Assembly: GCF_006442965.1 (NCBI RefSeq)
Contig: NZ_VFWX01000008.1
Location: 62,001-126,000 of the forward strand
Reading direction: 5' to 3'
Length of the DNA stretch: 64,000 nt
From: Mesorhizobium sp. CU3
GTDB taxonomy: Bacteria > Pseudomonadota > Alphaproteobacteria > Rhizobiales > Rhizobiaceae
The position numbers were made by a program, and so were the translations under genes. Below are positions 35,099 to 49,537 of this stretch, piece by piece (positions within the stretch are counted from its first letter, which is position 1; each line of letters opens with the position of its first letter). Under the pieces are notes generated by a model. The model saw nothing but the letters and a program-made list of their open reading frames with translations. It made no database searches and was not told where the DNA came from.

Positions 35099-35135
35099 GA
35101 AACATTGAGCGTGTCGGCCAACCGCCAAGATATCC

Positions 35136-36767
<1,632 letters not shown>

Positions 36768-38213
36768 TCAGGCAGCCCTTTTCGAAAGCAGCAAGCGATA
36801 GAGTTCGACGTATTTTTCGGCGCTCTTGTCCCAGGAGACATCGGCCTTCATGCCCTGGCGCTGGATCGAGGCCCAGGTCGCGGGCCTGGCATGCACCTCG
36901 ACCAGCCGCTGGATGGCATGCAGCATGGCGCCGCCATTGTTGGGCGCAAACTGGATGCCGGTGGCGACCCCTGCCGAGAGGGCCGCCTCGTTGGCGTCGA
37001 TGATGGTGTCGGCGAGACCGCCTGTCCTGGCGACGATCGGCACGCAGCCATAGCGCAGGCCGTAGAGCTGGGTGAGGCCGCAAGGCTCGAAGCGCGACGG
37101 GATGACGATGGCGTCGCAGCCGCCCTGCATGACATGCGACAAGCCCTCATCATAGCCGACAACGACGCCGATGCGGCCGCGATGGCGCGCGGCGGCGGCA
37201 AGCAGCGAACCTTCGAGGCCGGCATCGCCGGAGCCGAGGATGGCGAGGCGCGCGCCGGCGGCGACGATGCCGTCGACGACCGCGGCCAGGATATCCATGC
37301 CCTTCTGCCAGGTCAGCCGGCTGACGATGCAGACGATCGGGCTGTCGTCGACTTCGAGGCTGAAGCGCTCCTCGACCGCCTTGCGGTTTTTCGCGCGGGC
37401 GGCAAGCGTGTCGCCCGAATAGTTGGCGACCAGGTGCTTGTCGGTCTCTGGGTTCCAGATGTCGACATCGATGCCGTTGACGATGCCGTAGAGATCGGTG
37501 GCGCGCATGTTGATGAGGCCGTCGAGGCCCATGCCGAATTCCGGCGAGCGGATTTCCTGCGCATAAGTGGGGCTAACCGTGGTGATCGCCCAGGCGGCCT
37601 GCAGGCCGGCCTTGAGATAGCCGACGCCGCCATAATATTCGACGCCGTCGAGCTGCATGGCAACGCCTGGGAGGCCGAGCTCGCCGAAGATGCCAGCGCC
37701 GAACTGGCCCTGGAAAGCAAGGTTGTGCACGGTGATCAGCGAGGGAACGCCGACCGCCTTGCCGTAACGCATGTAAGCCAGCGTCATCGCCGACTGCCAG
37801 TCATGCGCATGCACGATGTCGGGCTGATAGCCGGAGATGGCGCCGCCGGCGATGTCGCCGCCGACCTGGCTTAGCGCCGCGAAGCGCCGCCAATTGTCCG
37901 GCCAGTCGGCGCCGGAAGCGGTGCCGTAAGGGCCGCCCTGGCGGTCGAAGAGATGCGGCGCGTCGAGCACGAAGAGATCGAGATCGCCGATCTTGACGGC
38001 ATGGACCGAAGCCTTGCCGCCGTGGAGCAGCGGATACTGGTAGACGGGTTTCTTCTTGGCGAAGGCCGCCATCACCACCGGATAGCCGGGGATCAGCGTG
38101 CGCATCGCCACGCCCTTGCCGGCCAGCGCGATCGGCAAGGCGCCGGTCACGTCGGCAAGGCCGCCGGTCTTGATCAGCGGGAAGATCTCGGGCGTGACCG
38201 ACAGAACCTGCAT
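36768..38213 (-). CDS. glgA: Glycogen synthase GlgA
   Basis: 481 residues, normal length. A GT5 family enzyme that adds glucose from ADP-glucose to the growing alpha-1,4 chain. Seen: the N-terminal ADP-glucose-binding motif [46 protein letters not shown], and the C-terminal catalytic region [17 protein letters not shown] with RTGGLADTI. The ribosome site is weak (TTAGGCGC). A 20-bp tandem repeat lies in the leader between glgC and this gene. Confidence 0.96.
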   Translation of the reverse strand: MQVLSVTPEIFPLIKTGGLADVTGALPIALAGKGVAMRTLIPGYPVVMAAFAKKKPVYQYPLLHGGKASVHAVKIGDLDLFVLDAPHLFDRQGGPYGTASGADWPDNWRRFAALSQVGGDIAGGAISGYQPDIVHAHDWQSAMTLAYMRYGKAVGVPSLITVHNLAFQGQFGAGIFGELGLPGVAMQLDGVEYYGGVGYLKAGLQAAWAITTVSPTYAQEIRSPEFGMGLDGLINMRATDLYGIVNGIDVDIWNPETDKHLVANYSGDTLAARAKNRKAVEERFSLEVDDSPIVCIVSRLTWQKGMDILAAVVDGIVAAGARLAILGSGDAGLEGSLLAAAARHRGRIGVVVGYDEGLSHVMQGGCDAIVIPSRFEPCGLTQLYGLRYGCVPIVARTGGLADTIIDANEAALSAGVATGIQFAPNNGGAMLHAIQRLVEVHARPATWASIQRQGMKADVSWDKSAEKYVELYRLLLSKRAA

Positions 38214-38228
38214 GCGCCTAACGATCCA

Positions 38229-38308
38229 CTGCTAACGTGACAACTTGGTGATCAAACTGACAGCCTGCTGATCAAACTGACAGCCTGCCGATCAGGTTGC
38301 CAACTTGT
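38229..38308 (-). repeat. 20-bp tandem repeat at the glgC-glgA junction
   Basis: Two perfect copies of TGATCAAACTGACAGCCTGC (38249-38268 and 38269-38288) are flanked by one degenerate unit on each side. The degenerate unit at 38289-38308 includes the glgC stop codon and its last codons, so the array seems to have grown from the end of glgC. Most of the array is untranslated and changes the spacing between glgC and glgA. Confidence 0.85.
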
Positions 38309-39557
38309 TGATCATATCTTGCGTGATCAGGCAGATGCCTTTTTCCGATACACGAAAACGCTTGGCGTCGAGCGCCGGGTCCTCGCCGACCACCAATCCC
38401 TCCGGAATGTTGACGCCATGGTCGATGACGACGCGCTTGAGGCGCGCCTTGCGGCCGACGGTGACGTCGGGCAGCATCACCACTTCCTCGAGCTTGGAGT
38501 AGGAATTGATGCGCGCGCCGGTGAAGATCAGGCTGCGGCGCAGCGACGCGCCGGAGACGATGCAGTCGCCCGACACCAGCGATGAGATTGCCTCGCCGCG
38601 GCGGCCATCCTCGTCATGCACGAACTTTGCCGGCGGCTTCAATTCGGCGTAGGTCCAGATCGGCCAGTCGCGGTCGTAGAGATCGAGCTCGGGCGTGACG
38701 TCGGTGAGGTCGATATTGGCTTCCCAATAGGCGTCGACCGTACCGACATCGCGCCAGTAGGGCTCGGACTCATGCGAGGAGCGTACGCAGGATTTTGCGA
38801 AGCGGTGCGCGATCGCCTTACCGTGCTGCACGATATAGGGGATGATGTCCTTGCCGAAGTCGCGGCTGGAGCCGGGCTCGGCAGCGTCGCGGCGCAGCTG
38901 TTCCATCAGGAACTTGGTCTTGAAGACGTAGATGCCCATCGATGCGAGAGCATATTCCGGCTTGTCGGGGATGCCGGGCGGATCGGCCGGCTTTTCGACG
39001 AAGGCGATGATGTTGTCCTTCTTGTCGACATGCATGACACCGAAGCCGGTCGCCTCCATGCGCGGCACTTCGAGGCAGCCGACGGTGACGTCGGCGCCGG
39101 CATCGACATGCTGGCGCAGCATCAGCTCGTAATCCATCTTGTAGATGTGGTCGCCGGCGAGGATGACCATGTATTCGGGGCCGTAGGCCTCGATGATGTC
39201 AATGTTCTGGTAGACCGCGTCGGCGGTGCCTTCATACCATTGCGTTTCGGACACGCGCTGCGATGCCGGCAGGATGTCGAAGCTCTCGTTTCGCTCGGGG
39301 CGCAGGAAGTTCCAGCCGCGCTGCAGGTGACGGATCAGCGAATGCGCCTTGTACTGGGTGGCGACGCCGAGGCGGCGGATGCCGGAGTTCAGCGCGTTGG
39401 AGAGCGCGAAGTCGATGATACGCGTCTTGCCGCCGAAATAGACAGCGGGCTTGGCGCGCCGGTCGGTCAGTTCCTTGAGGCGACTGCCGCGCCCGCCTGC
39501 CAGCACATAGGCCATGGCGTCGCGCGCCAGCGGCTGGGTTCTCTTGAGTTCTGCCAT
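38292..39557 (-). CDS. glgC: Glucose-1-phosphate adenylyltransferase GlgC
   Basis: 421 residues, full length. It makes ADP-glucose from ATP and glucose-1-phosphate, the committed and allosterically controlled step of glycogen synthesis. Seen: [40 protein letters not shown], the catalytic loop [14 protein letters not shown], the glucose-1-phosphate site GFGVMHVDK and FVEKPADPP, then a C-terminal left-handed beta-helix (about 295-421) as in the crystal structure of the Agrobacterium enzyme. GGGAGGG lies five bases before the ATG. Confidence 0.97.
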   Translation of the reverse strand: MAELKRTQPLARDAMAYVLAGGRGSRLKELTDRRAKPAVYFGGKTRIIDFALSNALNSGIRRLGVATQYKAHSLIRHLQRGWNFLRPERNESFDILPASQRVSETQWYEGTADAVYQNIDIIEAYGPEYMVILAGDHIYKMDYELMLRQHVDAGADVTVGCLEVPRMEATGFGVMHVDKKDNIIAFVEKPADPPGIPDKPEYALASMGIYVFKTKFLMEQLRRDAAEPGSSRDFGKDIIPYIVQHGKAIAHRFAKSCVRSSHESEPYWRDVGTVDAYWEANIDLTDVTPELDLYDRDWPIWTYAELKPPAKFVHDEDGRRGEAISSLVSGDCIVSGASLRRSLIFTGARINSYSKLEEVVMLPDVTVGRKARLKRVVIDHGVNIPEGLVVGEDPALDAKRFRVSEKGICLITQDMINKLAT

Positions 39558-39609
39558 CGTTACCCTCCCAAGTAAGCTGCCCGGATCGTGGCTGGCGCAA
39601 TACGCGCCA

Positions 39610-41832
39610 TCATTTGCGCTGGTCCGCTACGAATTCCAGCATGATCGTCGACAGCGGCGGCAACAAAAGGCTGGCGGAGACGCCGCCCCCTTGCCCGCTG
39701 GCCTCGACCTTGCCGCCATTGCCCATGCCAGAGCCGCCATAGTCGGCGGCATCGGTATTGATGATCTCGCGCCATTCGCCCGCCTTCGGCAGCGGCACGC
39801 GGTAGCCCTCGCGCGGCACCGGCGTGAAATTCGAGATGACAGCGATCGGATTGCCGTCGGGCGCGCTGCGCAGCCAGGCAAAGACGGAGTTTTCGCGGTC
39901 GTCGACGATCAGCCACGAAAAGCCTTCCGGCTCGCAGTCGCGCGCATGCAGCGCCGGGCGCGAGCGGTAGAGGTAGTTGAGATCCCGCACCGTCTGCCAG
40001 ACACCGCGATGCGGCGCATATTCGAGCATATTCCAGTCGAGCGCGCGTTCCTCGCTCCACTCTCGGCGCTGGGCGAATTCCTGGCCCATGAACAGCAACT
40101 TCTTGCCGGGATAGCCCCACATGAAGGCGTAGTAGGCGCGCAGCGTGGCAAACTTCTGCCAGTCGTCGCCGGCCATCTTGTTGAGCAGCGTGCCTTTGCC
40201 GTGCACCACCTCGTCATGCGAGAGCGGCAGCACGAAATTCTCCGAAAAGGCGTAGGTCAGGCCGAAGGTGATGTCGTTGTGGTGGTGCTTGCGGAAGATC
40301 GGCTCCTTGGAGAGATACTCCAGCGTGTCATGCATGAAGCCCATGTTCCACTTGAAGCCGAAGCCGAGCCCGTCTTCATGTACCGGACGCGAGACCTTCG
40401 GCCATGAGGTCGATTCCTCGGCGATCGTCACGACGCCCGGATGGTGGCCGTAGAGCTCCTTGTTCATCTTCTGCAGGAAGGAGACGGCCTGCAAATTCTC
40501 GCGCCCGCCCTTCTCGTTGGGGATCCATTCGCCGGCCTTGCGCGAATAGTCGAGGTAGAGCATCGAGGCGACCGCGTCGACGCGCAGTCCGTCGACATGA
40601 TACTTTTCGGCCCAGAACAGCGCGTTGTTGACCAGGAACGACACCACCTCGCGGCGGCCGAAATTGTAGATCGCGGTGTTCCAATCGGGATGGAAACCCT
40701 GGCGCGGATCGGCATGCTCGTAGAGCGCGGTGCCATCGAAATGGACCAGCCCGTGCTCGTCGACCGGGAAATGCGCCGGCACCCAGTCGAGGATGACGCC
40801 GATGCCGGCGCGATGCGCGCCATCGACGAAACGGGCGAAGCCATCTGGATCGCCGAAGCGCGCCGTCGGCGCATAAAGACCGGTTGTCTGATAACCCCAG
40901 GACGGGTCGTAGGGATGTTCGGAGATCGGCAGGAACTCGATATGGGTGAAGCCGGTCTCGACCACGTAAGGGATGAGCCGCGCGGCGAGTTGATCCCAGG
41001 ACAGGAAATTGCCGTCATCCTGGCGCTGCCACGAGCCGGCATGGACCTCGTAGATCGACATCGCCTCGCGCCGCGGATCGGCCTTGCGCCAATAGGTGCG
41101 GTGCGCCTCGTCGCCCCATTGATGCGCCATCGGCGGCGCCGTCACCGAGGCGGTGGCCGGACGCAACTCGGACTCGAAGGCGAACGGATCGGCCTTGAGC
41201 GGCAGCCGCACGCCGTCGGGAGCGATGATCTCGTATTTGTAGGGCCGGCCGGCGCCGATATCGGGAATGAACAATTCCCAGATTCCGGTGTCCTTGCGGT
41301 CGCGCATGGTGTGGCGGCGGCCGTCCCAGTCGTTGAAGTCGCCGACGACCGACACGCGCCGCGCATTGGGCGCCCAGACAGCGAAATGCACGCCGGTCGC
41401 GCCCTCATGGTCGATGAGGTGGGCGCCAAGCTTGTCGAAGAGCCTGAGATGCGAGCCCTCGGCGATGTAATAGTCGTCGAGCGGGCCGAGCACCGGGCCG
41501 AAGGAATAGGGGTCGGTCAGCCACCAGTCGCCGCCGGCATTTCTGGCGTGAAAGCGCAGCGGCTGGCGCTTGCGGATCGAAACCTTGCCCTCGAAGAAGC
41601 CGGCATCGTCGCGGCGCGTAAGCTCCCCGACATCCTTGCCGGCCAGCGTATAGGCGGTGACGAATTCGGCATTGGGCACGAAGCAGCGCGCGACGAAGCC
41701 CTTGCCGGCCTCATGCACGCCCAGCACCGCAAAAGGATCGCCATGCGTTCCGGCAACGATGGCCGCGACATCGCCGGCTGGCGCCAGACCGTCCGGCCCG
41801 CTTGTCGCAGCGGTCGCGCGCGGCTTCTTCAT
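39610..41832 (-). CDS. glgB: 1,4-alpha-glucan branching enzyme GlgB
   Basis: 740 residues. N-terminal modules (about 20-225, including a CBM48 with [20 protein letters not shown]) precede the GH13_9 barrel: [48 protein letters not shown] (nucleophile Asp), [13 protein letters not shown] (Glu) and [13 protein letters not shown] (third Asp). It moves chain segments to make alpha-1,6 branches. It lies between glgP and glgC on the same strand with short gaps, so the run is probably one operon. Confidence 0.97.
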   Translation of the reverse strand: MKKPRATAATSGPDGLAPAGDVAAIVAGTHGDPFAVLGVHEAGKGFVARCFVPNAEFVTAYTLAGKDVGELTRRDDAGFFEGKVSIRKRQPLRFHARNAGGDWWLTDPYSFGPVLGPLDDYYIAEGSHLRLFDKLGAHLIDHEGATGVHFAVWAPNARRVSVVGDFNDWDGRRHTMRDRKDTGIWELFIPDIGAGRPYKYEIIAPDGVRLPLKADPFAFESELRPATASVTAPPMAHQWGDEAHRTYWRKADPRREAMSIYEVHAGSWQRQDDGNFLSWDQLAARLIPYVVETGFTHIEFLPISEHPYDPSWGYQTTGLYAPTARFGDPDGFARFVDGAHRAGIGVILDWVPAHFPVDEHGLVHFDGTALYEHADPRQGFHPDWNTAIYNFGRREVVSFLVNNALFWAEKYHVDGLRVDAVASMLYLDYSRKAGEWIPNEKGGRENLQAVSFLQKMNKELYGHHPGVVTIAEESTSWPKVSRPVHEDGLGFGFKWNMGFMHDTLEYLSKEPIFRKHHHNDITFGLTYAFSENFVLPLSHDEVVHGKGTLLNKMAGDDWQKFATLRAYYAFMWGYPGKKLLFMGQEFAQRREWSEERALDWNMLEYAPHRGVWQTVRDLNYLYRSRPALHARDCEPEGFSWLIVDDRENSVFAWLRSAPDGNPIAVISNFTPVPREGYRVPLPKAGEWREIINTDAADYGGSGMGNGGKVEASGQGGGVSASLLLPPLSTIMLEFVADQRK

Positions 41833-41906
41833 CAGGCGGTATTCCCTCCCGGGGGATTATTTTGCTTTGTGTCAGACCACGTTGGTCGTGATCTCATGCA
41901 ATCACA

Positions 41907-44369
<2,463 letters not shown>

Positions 44370-44456
44370 TTCGCCTCTCGTTCAGCTGGCCTGATCATAA
44401 CGGCTTTCGCCGTTCCTCCCAGCCCATCTTAGTGCGTTGCAGCATTGTTTCAATCG

Positions 44457-44562
44457 ATTTAGAGCAATTCGAGGAAAAGTGAGAGGCAGCTTTCCGTCCG
44501 GAATTGCGCATAAACAAAGATTTAGAGCGGTTCGGCGATTGCGTGAAACGCCGAACCGCTCT
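44457..44562 (+). repeat. Composite dispersed repeat, copy B, with strong hairpin
   Basis: AGAGCAATTC...GGAATTGCGC (44461-44509) is joined to a perfect 14-bp hairpin AGAGCGGTTCGGCG / CGCCGAACCGCTCT (44524-44537 and 44549-44562, 11-base loop). In reverse complement it aligns with copy A at 22568-22655. On the minus strand the hairpin is followed by AAATCTTTGTTTA, so it could also end transcription coming from frcA (stop at 44614) before glgP. Confidence 0.75.
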
Positions 44563-44613
44563 GGCAAAAGACCCGTCAAGCTCCCCCGCGGCCATCAGGA
44601 TATGGCGTGAGGA

Positions 44614-45396
44614 TCAAGCCGCCAGCGCGTCCTCCGGCGGCTTCTTGGCGCCGGTCATCAGCGCAACGGCATCCGACATCGAAATCTGCTTCGGATCGAC
44701 GACGCAAAGGCGGCGACCGAGGCGGTGGATGTGGATGCGATCGGCCACCTCGAAGACATGCGGCATATTGTGCGAGATCAACACGATCGGCAGGCCGCGC
44801 TTCTTGACGTCGAGGATCAACTCCAGCACGCGGCGGCTTTCCTTGACGCCAAGCGCCGCCGTCGGCTCGTCCATGATCACCACCTTCGAGCCGAAGGCGG
44901 CCGCGCGCGCCACCGCGACGCCCTGGCGCTGACCGCCCGACAAGGTCTCCACCGCCTGGCCGATGTTCTGGATGGTCATCAGGCCAAGCTCGGTGAGCTT
45001 GTCGCGGGCGCGCTTTTCCATCGCCGGCCGGTCGAGCATGCGGAACCAACTGCCGAGCGCGCCCGGTTTGCGGATCTCGCGGCCGAGGAACATGTTGTCG
45101 GCGATCGACAGCGCCGGCGACAGAGCGAGGTTCTGGTAGACGGTCTCGATACCGGCCTCGCGGGCCTCCATCGGCGACTTGAAGGCAACGGGCTTGCCTT
45201 CGAGCCGGATCTCGCCTTCGTCGGGCACGGCCGCGCCGGAAATCGCCTTGATCAGCGACGATTTGCCGGCGCCGTTGTCGCCGATGACGGCAAGGATTTC
45301 GCCCGGATAGAGGTCGAAATCGGCATTGTCGAGGGCGGTGACGCGGCCATAGCGCTTGATCAGGCCGCGCGCCGTGAGGATGGGTTCCTGGGTCAT
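44614..45396 (-). CDS. frcA: Sugar ABC transporter ATP-binding protein (FrcA-like)
   Basis: 260 residues from the ATG at 45396, which overlaps the permease stop (ATGA). The open frame continues 5' only within the permease gene. A single ABC cassette: Walker A IGDNGAGKSSLIKAI, Q-loop TVYQNLALSP, signature ETLSGGQRQGVAVARA, Walker B VVIMDEPTAALGV, and His in VLISHNMPHV. CUT2-type sugar importers usually have a double-length ATPase; a single one of 260 residues is characteristic of FrcA of S. meliloti. Substrates there are fructose, ribose and mannose. Confidence 0.9.
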   Translation of the reverse strand: MTQEPILTARGLIKRYGRVTALDNADFDLYPGEILAVIGDNGAGKSSLIKAISGAAVPDEGEIRLEGKPVAFKSPMEAREAGIETVYQNLALSPALSIADNMFLGREIRKPGALGSWFRMLDRPAMEKRARDKLTELGLMTIQNIGQAVETLSGGQRQGVAVARAAAFGSKVVIMDEPTAALGVKESRRVLELILDVKKRGLPIVLISHNMPHVFEVADRIHIHRLGRRLCVVDPKQISMSDAVALMTGAKKPPEDALAA

Positions 45397-46454
45397 GCCG
45401 AAACCTTTCTGATCCATTGGTCGATCGCCACGGCGCCGATGATCAGGACGCCGGTCAAAAGCACCTTCCATTGCGGATCGGCGCCCAGCATGTTGAGGCC
45501 CATCGAGACGACGCCGACGATCATGGCGCCGAACAGCGTGCCGAGGATCGAGCCGCGTCCGCCGAAGAGCGAGATGCCGCCGATCACCGTCGCGGTGATG
45601 GCCTGCAGATTGTAGTCGGTGACGGCGGCGGACGGCGAGATCGAGCCGTTGCGGCCGATGGAGACCCAGGCCGCGAAAGCGGCGATCAGGCCGGCAAGCG
45701 TATAGACGGCCATCAGCACCTTCTTGGTCTGGATGCCGGAGAGCTTGGCTGCCTCCGGATCGTCGCCGACGGCATAGACGTGGCGGCCCCATGCCGTGTG
45801 ATTCAGCACATACCAAAGCAGCACGACCAGCAGCACCATGGCAATGACGCCGAGCGTCAGCACGGCAGAGCCGACCCTGAAGCTTACCGCGAACAAATGC
45901 AGCAGCGGCGCCTGTGCGTCGACATCGGCGTCACGGATCGTCTCATTGGCCGAATAGATGAAATTCGTCGCCATGACGATGTTCCAGGTGCCCAGCGTGA
46001 CGATGAAGGGCGGCAGCTTCATGTAGGCGACGAGCCAGCCGTTGAGCAGCCCGCAGGCGCTGCCGGCGGCAAGCCCCAGCACCACCGCGAGAATGGTCGG
46101 CATGCCGTAGGTGATGGCGCAATTGCCCATGATCACGGCCGAAATCACCATGATCACGCCGATCGACAGATCGATGCCGGCGGTCAGGATGACCAATGTC
46201 TGGGCGGCGCCCAGAATGCCGACGATGGCGATCTGCTGCAGGATCAGCGTCAGCGTGTAGGACGAAAAGAAACGTCCGCCGATGGTGATGCCGAAGATGA
46301 TGATCGACAGAACCAGCACGATCAGCGGCACAGCCGCAGGCGTGGAATGCAGGAAGTGCTGGGCGCGCTTGACGGCCGATTTGTGCTCGTCGAAGGCTGC
46401 GACGCTGGTGTCGCTGCCGGAAAGTACCTTTTCGAATTCCTGTATCTGAGACAT
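45393..46454 (-). CDS. frcC: Sugar ABC transporter permease (FrcC-like)
   Basis: 353 residues. A hydrophilic N-terminal 40 residues are followed by eight to ten membrane segments, with RbsC/FrcC-type motifs: ILTAGIDLSIGVIMVISAVIMG, YAVGDDPEAAKLSGI (cytosolic loop contacting the ATPase), ATVIGGISLFGGRGSILGTLFGA and LNMLGADPQWKVLLTG. It forms the inner-membrane channel of the importer. It lies between frcA (overlap) and frcB (162 bases upstream). Confidence 0.92.
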   Translation of the reverse strand: MSQIQEFEKVLSGSDTSVAAFDEHKSAVKRAQHFLHSTPAAVPLIVLVLSIIIFGITIGGRFFSSYTLTLILQQIAIVGILGAAQTLVILTAGIDLSIGVIMVISAVIMGNCAITYGMPTILAVVLGLAAGSACGLLNGWLVAYMKLPPFIVTLGTWNIVMATNFIYSANETIRDADVDAQAPLLHLFAVSFRVGSAVLTLGVIAMVLLVVLLWYVLNHTAWGRHVYAVGDDPEAAKLSGIQTKKVLMAVYTLAGLIAAFAAWVSIGRNGSISPSAAVTDYNLQAITATVIGGISLFGGRGSILGTLFGAMIVGVVSMGLNMLGADPQWKVLLTGVLIIGAVAIDQWIRKVSA

Positions 46455-46616
46455 GTGTCCTCCCGTCTGCGTGCGGCCTTCTCATTGCCGCGCGCGCCGT
46501 CGACGCTTCTTCCGGTCTGTCGCCAGGATTGTCGCGCTTTGACGAAAGCGCATCGTCCACCCGATGCGGCCGGGGATCAAGCCCCCAGCCGCACGGTTTG
46601 TGGATCTTTCAGAATG

Positions 46617-47651
46617 TCAGCCCCAGCACTTGGCCAGGCCTTCCTTGGTGTCGATCGACTTGACGCCGTTGGCCGGCTTGTCGGTGACGAGATTGACGCC
46701 GGTGTCGAAGAAGTTCTTGCCTTCGGTCGGCTTCGGCTTGGTGCCGTCCTTGGCAAAGGCGGCGATGGCCTCGATGCCGAGGGCCGCCATCTGCAGCGGA
46801 TACTGCTGCGAGGTGGCGCCGATCACGCCTTCGGTGACGGACTTTACGCCCGGGCAGCCGCCGTCAACCGAGACGATCAGCACCTGCTTTTCGAGACCGA
46901 CGGCCTTGAGCGCCTGGTAGGCGCCGACGGCGGCCGGCTCGTTGATGGTGTGAATGACGTTGATGGTGTTGTCCTTCTGCAGAAGGTTCTCCATCGCCTT
47001 GCGGCCGCCTTCCTCGTTGCCGTTGGTGACGTCGTGACCGACGATACGCGGATCGGTCTCATCGCCGATCTTGTTGGGATCCTTGGGATCGATGCCGAAG
47101 CCGATCATGAAGCCCTGGTCGCGCAGCACGTCGACGGTCGGCTGCGACGGCGTCAGGTCGAGGAAGCCGACCCGGGCATCCTTGACCTTGTCGCCGAGGG
47201 TCGCGGCGGCCCAGGCGCCGATCAGCTTGCCGGCTTCGAGATTGTCGGTGGCGAAGGTCGCGTCGGCGGCATCGATCGGGTCGAGCGGGGTGTCGAGCGC
47301 GATCACCAGCAGGCCAGCGTCACGCGCCTTTTTAACCGACGGCACGATGCCCTTGGTGTCGGAAGCGGTGATCAAGATACCCTTGGCGCCGTCGGCGATG
47401 CAGCTTTCGATCGCCGCAACCTGGCTGTCGCTGTCGCCGTCGATCTTGCCGGCATAGGTCTTGAGGTCGACGCCGAGTTCCTTGGCCTTGGCGGTCGCGC
47501 CTTCCTTCATCTTGACGAAGAAGGGATTGGTGTCGGTCTTGGTGATCAGGCAGGCGCCGACGCCGGCGGCCGACGCCGACGAGGCGAACGCCAGCAGCCC
47601 CAGACCGGCCGCAGCGAACACGGTGGACTTCAAAAGAGATTTCTTGCTCAC
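46617..47651 (-). CDS. frcB: Periplasmic sugar-binding protein (FrcB-like)
   Basis: 344 residues from a GTG at 47651. GGGAGG lies six bases before it, which rules out the longer frame from 47771. A signal peptide (about 1-28, ASSASA) precedes a RbsB-type fold: [80 protein letters not shown] and [21 protein letters not shown]. It delivers the sugar to FrcC/FrcA. First gene of the leftward operon, divergent from the regulator. Confidence 0.93.
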   Translation of the reverse strand: MSKKSLLKSTVFAAAGLGLLAFASSASAAGVGACLITKTDTNPFFVKMKEGATAKAKELGVDLKTYAGKIDGDSDSQVAAIESCIADGAKGILITASDTKGIVPSVKKARDAGLLVIALDTPLDPIDAADATFATDNLEAGKLIGAWAAATLGDKVKDARVGFLDLTPSQPTVDVLRDQGFMIGFGIDPKDPNKIGDETDPRIVGHDVTNGNEEGGRKAMENLLQKDNTINVIHTINEPAAVGAYQALKAVGLEKQVLIVSVDGGCPGVKSVTEGVIGATSQQYPLQMAALGIEAIAAFAKDGTKPKPTEGKNFFDTGVNLVTDKPANGVKSIDTKEGLAKCWG

Positions 47652-47765
47652 GATTTTCCTCCCAGTGGAACCATTGCGGACGCCGGGCCACCCGGCATCT
47701 CCTGCGCGCCCAACATTCTTAACCCAGCGTGGGCGCAGCTTCAAAAAACACAAGTGAGGTAGGCC

Positions 47766-47801
47766 TGTCAATAATTAAATCACTCTTATTTATTATTGAC
47801 A
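47766..47801. promoter_or_regulatory. Operator/divergent promoter element between frcB and frcR
   Basis: TGTCAATAAT (47766-47775) and ATTATTGACA (47792-47801) form a perfect 10-bp inverted repeat with a 16-base AT-rich spacer. The outer ends are TTGACA hexamers on both strands, possible -35 boxes facing away from each other. It is a strong candidate site for the ROK-type regulator encoded next to it. Confidence 0.6.
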
Positions 47802-47864
47802 CACTTGCGCCGCTCACTCATTCTGACCCAAAAGCATCGAAGCAAACGACGGGAGGAACAGGGG

Positions 47865-49088
47865 GTGGAGACCGGCACTGCCAGGCACGGTTCGCCCGAG
47901 GTTTTGGAAAGCCGGCTGCATCGCGGCACCAACCAGAGCGGCATGCGCGACCACAATGAGCGGCTCGTGCTTTCGCTGGTGCGTCAGCATGGCAGCCTCG
48001 CCAAATCCGACATCGCGCGCATGACCGGACTGTCGGCACAGACCGTGTCGGTGATCATGCGCGAGCTGGAGGAAGACAAGCTGCTCGTCCGCCAAGCGCC
48101 GCTGCGCGGCAAGATCGGCCAGCCCTCGATCCCGATGGCGCTCAACCCGGAAGGCGCCTTCTTTATCGGCCTCAAGATCGGCCGGCGCTCGGCCGAGCTG
48201 GTGCTGATCGACTTCCTCGGCAATGTGCGCGCCATGCTGCACAATTCCTACCGCTATCCGGCGCCGCGCGAGACGGTCGAGTTCGTCACCGAGGGCATCA
48301 AGAAGATGCGCGCGGAACTGACGCCGGCGCAGGACAAGCGCATCGCCGGGCTCGGCATCGCCATGCCGTTCGAATTGTGGAACTGGGCCGACACGGCCGG
48401 CGCGCCGCGCGACATCATGGACGAATGGCGCCATCGCGACATTCGCGCCAACATCCAGGCGCAATGCGACTTTCCGGTCTATCTGCAGAACGACGCGACC
48501 TCGGCCTGCGGGGCGGAACTGGTCTTCGGGCGGAGCGGCGGGGCTCGCGATTTCGTCTATTTCTACATCGGCGCCTTCGCCGGCGGCGGCATCGTGCTCA
48601 ACGGCCGGCTCTACAGCGGCCCCAACGGCAATGCCGGCGCGCTGGGCTCGATGCCGGTGCCGGGGCCGGACGGCAAGCCGGCGCAGCTCATCGACGTCGC
48701 CTCGATCGCCATGCTGGAAAAGGCGCTTTCGGCCAAGGGCATCGACGGCTCTTATCTTTGGACCTCGCCGCAGGATTGGGGCGACATCGGCGCCGAGCTC
48801 GACGACTGGATCGCCAGTGCATCGCGCGCGCTCGCCTATGCCATCGTGGCCGCCTCTTCGGTCATCGATTTCGAGGCGGCGGTGATCGACGGCTGGATGC
48901 CGCTCGAAGTGCGGCGCCGGCTTGTGGAAGCAATCCGGCAAACCATGGCCGGCATCGACGCCGAGGGATTGAAATTGCCTTTCGTGCGCGAGGGAACCGT
49001 CGGCATCCATGCCCGGGCGCTCGGCGGCGCCAGCCTGCCGCTGTCCGAGCGCTTCCTCATCGGGCCAAACACTTCCGGGGGCGCCTGA
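47865..49088 (+). CDS. frcR: ROK-family transcriptional regulator (FrcR-like)
   Basis: 407 residues from a GTG at 47865, with GGGAGG eight bases upstream; the frame before it is in the promoter region. An N-terminal winged helix (about 30-85: NERLVLSLVRQHGSLAKSDIARMTGLSAQTVSVIM) precedes the ROK domain (GLGIAMPFELWNW, YLQNDATSACGAELVFG, FYIGAFAGGGIVLNGR). The ROK zinc motif (His then CxCGxxGC) is absent, replaced by GNAGALGSMPVPGPDG, so sugar-kinase activity is unlikely. It is divergent from frcB and upstream of the mutarotase and kinase. It probably represses the importer until its sugar or sugar phosphate binds. Confidence 0.9.
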   Translation: METGTARHGSPEVLESRLHRGTNQSGMRDHNERLVLSLVRQHGSLAKSDIARMTGLSAQTVSVIMRELEEDKLLVRQAPLRGKIGQPSIPMALNPEGAFFIGLKIGRRSAELVLIDFLGNVRAMLHNSYRYPAPRETVEFVTEGIKKMRAELTPAQDKRIAGLGIAMPFELWNWADTAGAPRDIMDEWRHRDIRANIQAQCDFPVYLQNDATSACGAELVFGRSGGARDFVYFYIGAFAGGGIVLNGRLYSGPNGNAGALGSMPVPGPDGKPAQLIDVASIAMLEKALSAKGIDGSYLWTSPQDWGDIGAELDDWIASASRALAYAIVAASSVIDFEAAVIDGWMPLEVRRRLVEAIRQTMAGIDAEGLKLPFVREGTVGIHARALGGASLPLSERFLIGPNTSGGA

Positions 49089-49090
49089 CC

Positions 49091-49537
49091 ATGCTGATCG
49101 GCATTCCCTCGCTGCTCGGGCCGCAGTTCCTGGCGACGCTGAGGGCCATGGGGCACGGCGACGAGATCGCCATCGTCGACGGCAATTATCCGGCCGAGGA
49201 ACAGGCGCGGCGGCTGATCCGTGCCGACGGCCATCACATCGTCGCCGTGCTCGACGCCGTGCTCAGCGTGCTGCCGGTGGACGAGGCGGTGCCTGAGGCG
49301 CTGTTCCGAGCCTCGGTCAAGGGCGATCCGGCACTGTCGGACCCGGTGCATCACGAGATGGAAGCGGTGTGCGCCAGGCGCGCGCCGGGCCACAAGGTGG
49401 TTGCGCTGGCCGGTCCCGACTTCTATGCACGCGTCAAGGCCGCGCACGCGATCGTGGCGACCTCAGAACCCAGGCTTTTTGCCAACATCATCATCCGCAA
49501 GGGCGTGATTTATCCGCCGGAGACCAAGACGACATGA
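49091..49537 (+). CDS. RbsD/FucU-family sugar mutarotase
   Basis: 148 residues, close to FucU length. N-terminal GIPSLLGPQFLATLRAMGHGDEIAIVDGNYP contains the GHGD motif whose His is the catalytic residue in this family; a C-terminal Tyr (FYARVKAAHAIVATSEPRLFANIII) completes it. FucU interconverts anomers of L-fucose and related sugars, while RbsD converts ribose pyranose and furanose forms. Sequence looks FucU-like. It starts two bases after the regulator stop and overlaps the kinase start, so it likely prepares the imported sugar for the kinase. Confidence 0.9.
   Translation: MLIGIPSLLGPQFLATLRAMGHGDEIAIVDGNYPAEEQARRLIRADGHHIVAVLDAVLSVLPVDEAVPEALFRASVKGDPALSDPVHHEMEAVCARRAPGHKVVALAGPDFYARVKAAHAIVATSEPRLFANIIIRKGVIYPPETKTT

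Noticed and set aside
38229..38308. Tandem repeat as a possible mini CRISPR array
   Set aside because: Units are directly adjacent with no unique spacers and no cas genes are near.
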